From positions 434,001 to 498,000 of the forward strand of contig NZ_SWDE01000002.1 in NCBI RefSeq assembly GCF_013337185.1: a DNA stretch of 64,000 nt, written 5' to 3'. Below the pieces are notes generated by a model. The model was not told the origin of the DNA. It searched no databases and worked only from the letters and a program-made list of their open reading frames with translations. Positions 56,201 through 63,167 of the stretch are shown in pieces. Position 1 is the first letter of the stretch; every line of letters begins with the position of its first letter. The stretch comes from Serratia proteamaculans (GTDB lineage Bacteria > Pseudomonadota > Gammaproteobacteria > Enterobacterales > Enterobacteriaceae). A program made the translations under genes and the position numbers.

Positions 56201-58899
56201 AGAACCAGATCATGGGCCTGATCGCCGCCGGCATGGAATCCACCCAAACCGACAAACCCGGCGGTATCTTCGTACGCACCAGCGAGCATATGTCACCGGA
56301 AGATCACCGGCTGCTGCTCAGCGTGGCGCGAATTTATCTCGACGATCGGCGCGGCGGACTGACCGAACAGCTCAACCAACGCCTGCAACTGCCGCAGGTT
56401 CTGCAGCAACCGCTGTCGCCGGTCACCGCCTCCTCGAAACTGGCAACGGTGGATAATCTGCCACGTAACCTACATTCGCCGCAGTTGCCCGCCATCGACG
56501 CCCTGCAGTTCTATAACGGCCTCGGCGGCTTCTCGGAAGATGGCCGTGAATACGTCATTGCGATGAACGAAAGCAAGATCACCCCGGCTCCCTGGTCAAA
56601 CGTAATAGCCAACCCAATGTTCGGCTCGGTAATTTCGGAAAGCGGACAGGCATACACCTGGTATGAAAACGCCCATGAATACCGACTGACGCCGTGGGAT
56701 AACGATCCTGTCTGTGACCGCAGCGGGGAAGCCTTTTATTTGCGTGATGAAGAGAACGGTCACTTCTGGTCACCGACACCGCTGCCCGCCCGCGGCCGCG
56801 GCCACTACCTGACCCGTCACGGTTTCGGTTATAGCGTGTTCGATCACCGCGAGAACGGCATCGACAGCCAACTCAAGGTGCTGGTGGCCAAAGAGGCACC
56901 GGTAAAACTGTTCCTGCTGACGCTGACCAATACCTCCGGACGCACGCGCAAGCTGTCGGCCACCGGCTATGTGGAATTTATCCTCGGCGATCTGCGGCAG
57001 AAATCGGCCATGCACATTGTCACCCAGCCGGCTACGCTCGATAGCGGCTGCGGCATCCTGGCCACCAATCACTACGGCAGCAGCGGATCGGAACGAACGG
57101 CTTTCTTCGGCGTAACCGGTGTGCACTGTTCTGTCAGTGGCGATCGACGTGAATTCATTGGCCGCAACGGAACCTTAACCAGTCCGGCGGTGCTGAAGCT
57201 GCGACGGTTGTCCGGCAAGACCGGCGCAGGCATGGATCCCTGCGGTGCCGTCCAGTCGGCTATCAGCCTGATTGATGGCGATCAGCGCAGCTTTGTCTTC
57301 GCTCTGGGCCTTGGCCAAAACGCCGATGAGGCCGAAGCACTGCTGCAAAAATACCTGCGGGAAGACAGCCTGCAGGATGAACTGCAGCAGGTCACGGCAC
57401 ATTGGGACGTTATTCTCAACAAGGTGCAAATCAGCACGCCACAGCCGGCCGTCAACCTGCTGGCCAACGGCTGGTTGCTGTACCAGACCCTCTCGTGCCG
57501 CATTCAGGCACGCAGCGGTTACTATCAATCCGGCGGGGCCTTTGGCTTCCGCGATCAATTGCAGGATACGCTGGCGCTGACCCATGCCGCCCCCGAACGC
57601 CTGCGCGAACAGATCCTGCTGTGCGCCTCACGCCAGTTTATCGAAGGCGACGTACAACACTGGTGGCACCCGCCGCAGGGCAATGGCGTGCGCACGCGCT
57701 GTTCGGATGACTATCTGTGGTTGCCGCTGGCGATTTGCCACTATCTGGACGCCACCGACGATCAAGCCATTCTGGAGGAACAGGTGGGCTATCTGGAAGC
57801 GCGTAAGCTGGCACCGGGCGAGGAGTCCTCTTACGAACAACCGGCGCCAAGTGCAATACAGGAGACGCTGTACCAACATGGCGTGCGGGCGTTGAAACAC
57901 GGGCTGACCTTTGGTGAGCATGGCCTGCCGCTGATGGGAGCCGGTGACTGGAACGACGGCATGAATATGGTCGGCCTGGAGGGCCGCGGTGAGAGCGTGT
58001 GGCTGGGGTTCTTCCTGTTCCATATTCTGCAGCGCTACGGCGAATTGGCACAGCGTCGCAACGATACCGGGCTGGCCGCACAGTGCCACCAGCAGGCCGC
58101 TACCCTGCGCGAAAACCTGCGCAATCACGCCTGGGATGGCGAGTGGTACCGCCGGGGCTATTTCGACAGTGGGGAACCGCTGGGTTCCCATGAATCGACA
58201 GAGTGCCGCATCGATGCCATCGCCCAGAGTTGGTCGGTGCTGTCCGGCGCCGGTGATGAGCCACGCAGCCTGCAGGCGATGCAATCGCTGGATAAACATC
58301 TGGTCGACGACCAGGCCGGGCTGATCAAACTGCTGACGCCGCCGTTTGACGGCAATGGCCCGAATCCGGGCTATATCCGTGGCTATCTGCCCGGCGTGCG
58401 CGAGAACGGTGGTCAGTATACCCACGGCGCGGTTTGGGCGGTGATGGCCTTTGCCGAGATGGGCAATATTGAACGCGCCTGGGAACTGATGGCGCTGATC
58501 AACCCGATCAACCACAGCCTGGACAGCACCGCCGCCGAACGCTACAAGGTCGAGCCTTACGTGGTTACCGCCGATATTTACGCGGTGGCGCCCCATGTTG
58601 GTCGTGGCGGCTGGAGTTGGTATACCGGTTCCGCCGGCTGGATGTACCGGCTGATCGTCGAGTCACTGCTGGGGCTGAAACGCCATGGCAAACGGCTGAC
58701 CGTCAACACCCGTCTGCCGGCGGACTGGCCGCAGGTGACGCTGAACTATCGGGAAGGTAGCAGCGAGTATCAATTGACCGTCCTTCAGGGTCAGGGAGCG
58801 GCCCAGGTGACTATCGACGGTGAAATACAGCCGGAGGCGGTGATAACGCTGGTAGACGATGGCAAAACCCATCAGGTGGAGGTGATGCTGGGGCAATAA
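50257..58899 (+). CDS. Cyclic beta-1,2-glucan synthase-like protein (GT84-GH94, NdvB/Cgs-like)
   Basis: This 2880-residue protein has the size and domain order of cyclic beta-1,2-glucan synthases (Cgs of Brucella, ChvB of Agrobacterium, NdvB of rhizobia). Membrane helices lie near residues 424-470, 830-875 and 956-1000. The glucosyltransferase (GT84) region has the DSD motif at 639-641 and RRSRW at 784-788. A glycoamylase-like segment follows (WGISESGYFGFDADQNYQYH near 1418). Two beta-sandwich GH94-type segments and the C-terminal GH94 phosphorylase domain with GDWNDG at 2563-2568 complete it; the aspartate in this motif is the catalytic position of GH94. It would polymerise UDP-glucose and control chain length at the inner membrane; an export ABC transporter (ndvA type) is not in this window. 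The GTG start has AAGGAG 7 bp upstream. It stands alone between menF and elaB. Confidence 0.92.
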   Translation: MKEILINWLKKKRKTTKVNSLPVRRAKGEPEPTGGTIKAELFSVDQMERYGHRLARSHKLATRKTPYYLLKRLDDNERVLAESCHQLSNGKKASMTPAGEWLLDNYYLIEEQIRVVRHHLPKTFGRGLPQLGAPHNCPRIYDIAAEAIAHGDGRWDAESLTRYIAAYQKEANLTLGELWALPGMLRLALIENLRRVSIEVAQAQQERNLADSWVTKMLESAENDPANLIVVIADMARSNPPRTSAFVAELVRRLHGHGTMLALPLTWVEQRLAEVSLTSDELIHRFNQQLAVSQLSVSNSISGLRQLSEMDWAEFVETMSQVEQTLRQDPAGVYPLMHFTTRDNYRHVIEMLARHCPHNEVQVAQQVLNMARVAAEIPSSDPRCNHIGYYLIDDGRPELEQQLDVRLGRITRLRHALSQAPLLSWLGSLSLITTACCAELLRHAYSTGISWGLALLFFPMAIVISQFVLNLLSEVTTRSRTPQPLPRLDFSCGIPAEFRTLVAIPTLIDSKSGIDKLINALEVCYLGNAMKHLHFALLTDFIDAPHQQHADDVALLDYASQQMMALNARYPCQGPSHFFLFHRNREWNEKQGVWMGLERKRGKLNALNDWLRNRGNAFCTQIGDGLEVLKNVKYVITLDSDTVLPRESAHQLIAAMAHPLNQPQYDARKQRVVEGYAILQPRMAEEIPSYGQGRYAALCSSTPGNDPYTLMASDIYQDLFGEGSFIGKGIYDVDVFSHSMKGTCPANLVLSHDLLEGCYARSGLLSDVLLYEQYPSNYLVDVARRSRWIRGDWQLLNWLLPRVKTADGTRTANPLSTLSRWKLFDNLRRSLTASSLLLLLFCGFVWLPNTRYWLAVFAIILLLPTLLALLQDIVRKPPRRPFLQHLRLALSGSLHRLAQVGLRLATLPHETLYSLKAIMVTLWRLLVTKRNLQEWTSYDQSKARQQVTLQNFYRAMWINPVTGLALLFFTVLHNPMALVITLPLAALWILAPLLLYYLSHEPQRSQTAINDEQRRFLRHTSRQTWDFFNTFVNQQENWLPPDNYQEVPEPVVAHRTSPTNIGLSLLANLTAYDFGYLTLSEALRRIELTLNTLDRMEHYRGHLYNWYDTRTLEPLTPRYISSVDSGNLAGHLLTLSAGLPALAHKPVIDPQRILAGLGDSLQLLEQHWGDAAPKNLPKLRNHWEQAHHCHPVALLAELNAMRNYSNGLQEPALNHDEETRRWAGALHQQLNELCSEWTQWFGWLSDGQSALEQVPSLHWLANPPASLALSADQQGKLDAATALAQERLAQLHSLQQRLEKMAQMDFHFLYDESTHLLTVGFNCDQNRMDGSKYDLLASEIRLTNYVAIATNQIPQRSWFALGRLFTLIDHKAALMSWSGSMFEYLMPQLVMPAYPDSLLVQMCRAAVERQIAWGKERGVPWGISESGYFGFDADQNYQYHAFGVPGLGLRRGLGDDMVVAPYATVMALIVDPEAACNNLVTLEQNGAKGRYGFYEALDYTTARLSRGQLYVIIRSYMAHHQGMSFLALSHLLLDAPMVSRFADYPAFQSARLLLQERVPDAVELYSARRHFETHEGTITPASFAAREFNRVDTPIPEVQLLSNVNYHLMLTQAGGSYSRWQNLALTRWREDATCDNWGAFCYLRDPQTGEVWSNTWQPIGGAAKGYSAVFNDAGAEFQNQQGSLSVKTQIVVSPEDDIELRRVTLLNRGKQPRTIEITSYAEVVLAPAGNDLAHPAFSNLFVQTELLPEQDAILCHRRPREPKEKCPWLLHMMTVQGRSSQTSFETDRARFIGRGRTPANPQALYQNTPLSNSAGPVIDPIIAIRQRVVLEPNVPLTLDIFYGVSEDRASGLAMLEKYRDRHLADRVFELAWSHSQVVLRQLNANEEDANLFNRLASAVVFPAQEMRAASSEIIQNRRGQSGLWGHSISGDLPIVLLTVTDGENIELVQQLIQAHNYWRLKGLQVDLVILNEDVGGYRQELQNQIMGLIAAGMESTQTDKPGGIFVRTSEHMSPEDHRLLLSVARIYLDDRRGGLTEQLNQRLQLPQVLQQPLSPVTASSKLATVDNLPRNLHSPQLPAIDALQFYNGLGGFSEDGREYVIAMNESKITPAPWSNVIANPMFGSVISESGQAYTWYENAHEYRLTPWDNDPVCDRSGEAFYLRDEENGHFWSPTPLPARGRGHYLTRHGFGYSVFDHRENGIDSQLKVLVAKEAPVKLFLLTLTNTSGRTRKLSATGYVEFILGDLRQKSAMHIVTQPATLDSGCGILATNHYGSSGSERTAFFGVTGVHCSVSGDRREFIGRNGTLTSPAVLKLRRLSGKTGAGMDPCGAVQSAISLIDGDQRSFVFALGLGQNADEAEALLQKYLREDSLQDELQQVTAHWDVILNKVQISTPQPAVNLLANGWLLYQTLSCRIQARSGYYQSGGAFGFRDQLQDTLALTHAAPERLREQILLCASRQFIEGDVQHWWHPPQGNGVRTRCSDDYLWLPLAICHYLDATDDQAILEEQVGYLEARKLAPGEESSYEQPAPSAIQETLYQHGVRALKHGLTFGEHGLPLMGAGDWNDGMNMVGLEGRGESVWLGFFLFHILQRYGELAQRRNDTGLAAQCHQQAATLRENLRNHAWDGEWYRRGYFDSGEPLGSHESTECRIDAIAQSWSVLSGAGDEPRSLQAMQSLDKHLVDDQAGLIKLLTPPFDGNGPNPGYIRGYLPGVRENGGQYTHGAVWAVMAFAEMGNIERAWELMALINPINHSLDSTAAERYKVEPYVVTADIYAVAPHVGRGGWSWYTGSAGWMYRLIVESLLGLKRHGKRLTVNTRLPADWPQVTLNYREGSSEYQLTVLQGQGAAQVTIDGEIQPEAVITLVDDGKTHQVEVMLGQ

Positions 58900-58905
58900 A
58901 CATCG

Positions 58906-58927
58906 GGGCGCGGCGGTGGCCGCGCCC
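58906..58927. terminator. Hairpin between the glucan synthase gene and elaB
   Basis: GGGCGCGGC-ggtg-GCCGCGCCC, a perfect 9-bp stem between two convergent genes. There is no T-run, so termination is probable but not certain. Confidence 0.55.
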
Positions 58928-58941
58928 AACTTCCAGGGAGC

Positions 58942-59253
58942 TTATTTACGTGACAGCAGCAATCCCAGCACCAGGCCGACCGTCGCGCCAATACCGACGC
59001 TGTGCCATGGGTTTTCACGCACGTAACCGTCGGTACGGCACACCGCGTCCTTGGCTCGCGCATAGTAGGACTCGGTAGTATCAGCCAGTCGCGACTTGAC
59101 CTCGCTCAATGCCTCTTCGGCATGTGACTTGATGTCGATATAGGCCTGATCGGCGCGATCGCCGGAGTACCTCAACACTTCTTCCAGCGTGTCGCTCAGC
59201 ATTCTCAGATCGTCATCGAGCGTGGTTTGATCCCTATCCGTATTTCTCGCCAT
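58942..59253 (-). CDS. elaB: ElaB, DUF883-family membrane-anchored stress protein
   Basis: This 103-residue protein has an amphipathic helical N-terminal part and one C-terminal membrane helix (GIGATVGLVLGLLLSR), ending SRK, as in ElaB/YqjD/YgaM. These proteins bind ribosomes and anchor them at the membrane in stationary phase. The ATG at 59253 follows GGAG; the frame is open 16 codons upstream. elaB neighbours menF in E. coli; here the glucan synthase gene lies between. Confidence 0.92.
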   Translation of the reverse strand: MARNTDRDQTTLDDDLRMLSDTLEEVLRYSGDRADQAYIDIKSHAEEALSEVKSRLADTTESYYARAKDAVCRTDGYVRENPWHSVGIGATVGLVLGLLLSRK

Positions 59254-59338
59254 GTTAAGTTCTCCGTGATTAAAAATGATACGGTCCTTAACTATAGACA
59301 AGGATCGCCGCTCTTCGCCATCAGACTATTGGTTAAAA

Positions 59339-60373
59339 TCAGAACACCAGTTGCACTTTGGCCGCCTGACTCTTGTCACCGGCAAAGGCCAACGCCTGCG
59401 CCAGTTGCTGGTTATCAAACTCGGCAGAAAGCAGCGGCAGTGGATTGACTGTCCCTTCCGCTAACCAGGCCACCGCCAAATCAAATTCTTCAACAAAACG
59501 GAACGAGCCCAGCAAGTTCAACTCTTTGGCGATCAGCAACATCAACGGGAAATCCGGGAAACGGCCCCCCATCCCGACCTGCACGACGGTACCCCTGGCA
59601 CGGGTAACTTCCAGACAGCGCTGCAACGACGACGGATGACCGGAGACTTCAAAAGCGATATCAAAGTACCCCTTTTCCTGCTGATAGAAACTAAAGTCGT
59701 CATTACCGGCATGCAGACAACGGGTTGCCCCCATTTTCTGGGCAATATCCAGGCAACGTGGGCTGAGATCGGCACAGACAATTTCGCCGGCACCCAGCGC
59801 CTTCAATGCCGCCACCAGCAGGCAGCCAATTGGACCGACGCCGGAAACAAACACCTTTTTCCCTGTCACTGCGCCGGGCTGCTTCGCCGCATGTATCGCC
59901 ACCGCCAGCGGTTCGGCAAACACCATCACCTTTTCATCACGATCGGCGTCAAAGGCAATACATTGCGCGCTATCGACCACTTTGTACTGGGTGAAAGCAC
60001 CATCAACATGCGGGAAGTACATCGCGCTGCCGAAGAAACGCATCTGAGTACACTGATTTTGCTGATCTGCCAGACAATACTTGCACTGGCCACAGGGCTT
60101 GCTGGGGTTTAACGCCACTTTCTGCCCCACAGGCAGTCGCGCAGTGTCACTGGCCACCACTTCACCGATCACCTCATGGCCGAGCACCATCGGCTGGCGC
60201 ACCTGGAAACTGCCGACCTTGCCTTCCTGGTAATAATGCAGGTCGGAACCGCAGATACCGCCACGGGTGATTTTCACCAGTGTACCGACCCCCTGATAAT
60301 CCACTTCCTGCTCCACCACCGCCACGTCATATTTGCCGTTCACCACGCAGGATTGGGTTTGAATTTTCATCAT
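59339..60373 (-). CDS. idnD: L-idonate 5-dehydrogenase
   Basis: This 344-residue zinc-dependent medium-chain dehydrogenase oxidises L-idonate to 5-ketogluconate. Catalytic zinc ligands are Cys41 (GGICGSDLHYY) and His66-Glu67 (LGHEVIGEV). Structural zinc cysteines lie in CGQCKYCLADQQNQC. It is close to E. coli IdnD (343 aa). idnO lies 21 bp upstream on the same strand, forming an idnOD operon. Confidence 0.93.
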   Translation of the reverse strand: MMKIQTQSCVVNGKYDVAVVEQEVDYQGVGTLVKITRGGICGSDLHYYQEGKVGSFQVRQPMVLGHEVIGEVVASDTARLPVGQKVALNPSKPCGQCKYCLADQQNQCTQMRFFGSAMYFPHVDGAFTQYKVVDSAQCIAFDADRDEKVMVFAEPLAVAIHAAKQPGAVTGKKVFVSGVGPIGCLLVAALKALGAGEIVCADLSPRCLDIAQKMGATRCLHAGNDDFSFYQQEKGYFDIAFEVSGHPSSLQRCLEVTRARGTVVQVGMGGRFPDFPLMLLIAKELNLLGSFRFVEEFDLAVAWLAEGTVNPLPLLSAEFDNQQLAQALAFAGDKSQAAKVQLVF

Positions 60374-60394
60374 GATGTTCTCCTGAGCAGGCGG

Positions 60395-61159
60395 CTATAC
60401 CGCAGCGGACATGCCGCCATCGACAAACAGCAGTTGACCATTAACGAAATCGGAAGCCTGGGACGACAGGAACACCGCCGCGCCAATCAGCTCTTGCGGA
60501 TCACCCCAGCGGGCGGCCGGGGTGCGCTTGGTCAGCCAGGCGCTAAACTCCGGATTGTCCGCCAGCGCCTGAGTCATTTCCGTTTTGAAATAGCCCGGCG
60601 CGATGCCATTGACCTGAATGTTGTAACGCGCCAGCTCAACGCACATGCCCCGCGTCAGCATTTTTACCGCGCCCTTGGAGGCGGCATACGGGGTAATAGT
60701 GTCGCGGCCCAGCTCGCTTTGCATCGAGCCAATATTGATAATTTTGCCACTTTGGCGCTGTACCATATGGCGCGCTACGGTTTGCGACACTATAAATACC
60801 GCCTTTTGGTTAACGGCGATAATGTCATCCCAGTCTTTTTCCGGGAACTCGGTAAAGGGGTGACGCCGCTGGATCCCGGCGTTATTGATCAGCACATCAA
60901 TACCGCCACTTTCCGCCTCAATCCGTTCAATGGCGGCATGGATAGCCTGTGAATCGGTGACGTCAAAAGCCGCAGCATCGGCGTGAAACCCTTCGCGCCG
61001 CAGTGTTTCAACAGCGCGCTGGGCGTTATCCTGGGTGGTAGCATTGACCAGAATATGGGCGCCATACTGTGCCAACCCCCGCGCCAGCAGAAAACCAATG
61101 CCCCGAGAAGCGCCGGTAATCAGTATTTTTTTGTTATCCAGTGAAAATAAATTGTTCAT
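60395..61159 (-). CDS. idnO: 5-keto-D-gluconate 5-reductase
   Basis: This 254-residue short-chain dehydrogenase has the coenzyme motif TGASRGIG (residues 15-22), NNAGIQRRHPF, and the catalytic YAASK. It is nearly the E. coli IdnO in length and sequence (GDPQELIGAAVFLSS). The ATG at 61159 with GGGGAA upstream is preferred over a start 7 codons earlier. It reduces 5-ketogluconate to gluconate. Confidence 0.93.
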   Translation of the reverse strand: MNNLFSLDNKKILITGASRGIGFLLARGLAQYGAHILVNATTQDNAQRAVETLRREGFHADAAAFDVTDSQAIHAAIERIEAESGGIDVLINNAGIQRRHPFTEFPEKDWDDIIAVNQKAVFIVSQTVARHMVQRQSGKIINIGSMQSELGRDTITPYAASKGAVKMLTRGMCVELARYNIQVNGIAPGYFKTEMTQALADNPEFSAWLTKRTPAARWGDPQELIGAAVFLSSQASDFVNGQLLFVDGGMSAAV

Positions 61160-61225
61160 AACGTTCCCCGGCGATGTCATTAGGATAGGACTGACGCCTA
61201 TCTCAGCGGATCATCGCCGGTAAAA

Positions 61226-61243
61226 ACGTGATAAAGATCACTT
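61226..61243. promoter_or_regulatory. Likely CRP site in the idnO-idnR interval
   Basis: GTGA-N6-TCAC in AACGTGATAAAGATCACT, the CRP core, between the divergent idnO and regulator genes. A weak palindrome TGTTACCTTTAACG at 61264-61277 resembles GntR/IdnR operators and may be the repressor site. Confidence 0.55.
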
Positions 61244-61427
61244 AAAATCGTGTTACTAAAAGCTGTTACCTTTAACGTGAAGCCACGCATTCCAGTGCAA
61301 TCAATAATTAATTCATTCCATTGAAAAATAGGAACTTTATACTTTATGACGTCGATTGTTATCACCAGATCGATTTGTTAACATGGCAGAATTCGCGATC
61401 TCTTCGCCCCCCTGTTAAGGCCCCTAA

Positions 61428-62411
61428 ATGAAGAACCAACGCGTCACGCTGCAGGACATTGCACTGCTCGCCGGTGTGACCAAAATGACCGTCAGCCGCT
61501 ATCTGCGCACGCCGGACAAGGTGGCGGCCGAAACCGCGGCGAAAATTGCCCAGGTGATGAAAGAAGTTAACTTCACCGACAGCGATGAGGCACGCTCATC
61601 CCAAAAGCCGCGTATTGGCGTGCTGATCCCCTCGTTCAACAACCAGATTTTTGCCGATCTGTTGGCCGGTATCGAATCCATCGCGCTGGAGAACGGCTAT
61701 CAAACTCTGGTGGTTAACTATGACTACAGCCGGCAGCGGGAAGAAGAACACATTATCCAACTGCTGGCCTACCCGATCGCCGGGTTGATCCTCACCGATT
61801 CAGAGCACACTCTGCGGGCGGAAAAATATCTGGCGGCGGCCAAAATCCCGGTGGCGCAGGTGATGGATCTTGAAGGGCCCGAGGGGCGGATCGCCGTGGG
61901 GTTTGATAACTATCAGGCAGGTTTTGACATGACCGAAGCGCTGCTCGCCAGCGGTAAACGCCAGGTGGTTTACTTTGGTGCCATGTCCGACGCACGCGAC
62001 ACCAAACGTTTCCAGGGCTATTGCCGGGCGATGGAAAATCAGGGGCTGACACCACGGCAAATCACGCCACATCGGGTCTCGTCGGTCTCGGTCGGCTCCG
62101 ACATGCTGGCGATGGCCCGCCAGCTCTACCCCGATCTGGACGGCATCTTGTGCACCAATGACGATCTGGCGGTGGGCGTGTTGCAGGCGTGTCTGCGGCT
62201 CGGCTTGAAGGTGCCACAGGACATTGCCCTGTCAGGTTTTCACGGTCTGGATATTGGCAAGGCCACCACGCCGGGCATCGCCAGCGTGATCACCCCAAGG
62301 TTTGATATGGGCAAAGTCGCCACAGAGATTTTACTCAAACGGATTAAAGGGGTGCCGTGCATCGAGCGCGTTGACCTGCACTACCGCATTTCACTCGGCG
62401 GCACCATTTAA
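61428..62411 (+). CDS. idnR: LacI-family regulator, IdnR/GntR-like
   Basis: This 327-residue LacI-family protein has the N-terminal helix-turn-helix and hinge (VTLQDIALLAGVTKMTVSRY at residues 5-24) and a periplasmic-binding-like ligand domain. It is closer to E. coli IdnR/GntR than to other LacI members (ILIPSFxNQxFADxLAGIES pattern near residue 64). It is divergent from idnO, so it probably controls idnOD in response to gluconate or 5-ketogluconate. No idnK or idnT is nearby. Confidence 0.85.
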   Translation: MKNQRVTLQDIALLAGVTKMTVSRYLRTPDKVAAETAAKIAQVMKEVNFTDSDEARSSQKPRIGVLIPSFNNQIFADLLAGIESIALENGYQTLVVNYDYSRQREEEHIIQLLAYPIAGLILTDSEHTLRAEKYLAAAKIPVAQVMDLEGPEGRIAVGFDNYQAGFDMTEALLASGKRQVVYFGAMSDARDTKRFQGYCRAMENQGLTPRQITPHRVSSVSVGSDMLAMARQLYPDLDGILCTNDDLAVGVLQACLRLGLKVPQDIALSGFHGLDIGKATTPGIASVITPRFDMGKVATEILLKRIKGVPCIERVDLHYRISLGGTI

Positions 62412-62412
62412 A

Positions 62413-62907
62413 TCAGCGGTTAACATGCTCGGTAACAGCGCCCGTTTGTTTGGGTTTCTCATTGCGTGCCGCCAGCCAAAGACCGCTGTTTTTCATCGCG
62501 TAGCCGAACACCAATCCCACCACCAGGGACAGGGTCACCAGCGGCCAGTCGCCGCCACCGGCGAAGGTGGCACAGGCGCCAATAAAGGTGCCGGGCACAA
62601 ACCCCAACCACTGCTGTTTCGCCTGAATGCACATCAGGAAAGCCACGGCGCCGGTCAGCAGGTAACCGAGGATGCTCAAGCCTGGGGCCAACTCGCTGCC
62701 GTGAATAATCACCATTGCCCAAAATACCCCGCTGCCGCAGGTTAGCGTGCTTATCAACAACCCTTTCAACCCACCCTGCGGGCAAGCAAAATAGGCCGTA
62801 CAGCCGAGGAAACCAGCCCAGCTAATCAGCCCCAGGCTGACGGCCACCCAGCCCCAAACGCCGGAGAGGATCCCGGTTGTCACAGCAATGGCAAAGATAA
62901 CGTTCAT
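62413..62907 (-). CDS. ycdZ: DUF1097 membrane protein, YcdZ-like
   Basis: This 164-residue protein has five hydrophobic helices and matches E. coli YcdZ closely (GILSGVWGWVAVSLGLISWA near the start, LGCTAYFACPQGGLKGL, FVPGTFIGACATFAG). Its function is unknown. Its 3' end abuts the idnR stop, convergent. Confidence 0.88.
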   Translation of the reverse strand: MNVIFAIAVTTGILSGVWGWVAVSLGLISWAGFLGCTAYFACPQGGLKGLLISTLTCGSGVFWAMVIIHGSELAPGLSILGYLLTGAVAFLMCIQAKQQWLGFVPGTFIGACATFAGGGDWPLVTLSLVVGLVFGYAMKNSGLWLAARNEKPKQTGAVTEHVNR

Positions 62908-63028
62908 AAACCGACCCGCAGCAGAGAAAGCGCGCAGTTTACTCGAAAATCGGCATTTTTATGTGATGTATTTCACATAAAATATGTAATGAGAAACGTG
63001 AAAATTACATTAATGTGGAATTTGTCAC

Positions 63029-63057
63029 AAAAAAAACCAGCGTGGCAAGCACGCTGG
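63029..63057 (-). terminator. Terminator of the MFS gene
   Basis: On the minus strand CCAGCGT-gcttgcc-ACGCTGG is followed by T8. Confidence 0.88.
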
Positions 63058-63167
63058 AAATGACACACAACAACACCAGGGAAATCGGCTCGCCACATTG
63101 CGCAGCGAGAACATATTTATTTCAAGTTTCAGTCAGCGAGACCTCAGCTTAAAAGAGCAAGAATATT

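Noticed and set aside
57628..58596. 322-codon frame antisense to the glucan synthase gene
   Set aside because: Shadow frame inside a conserved domain; no motif.
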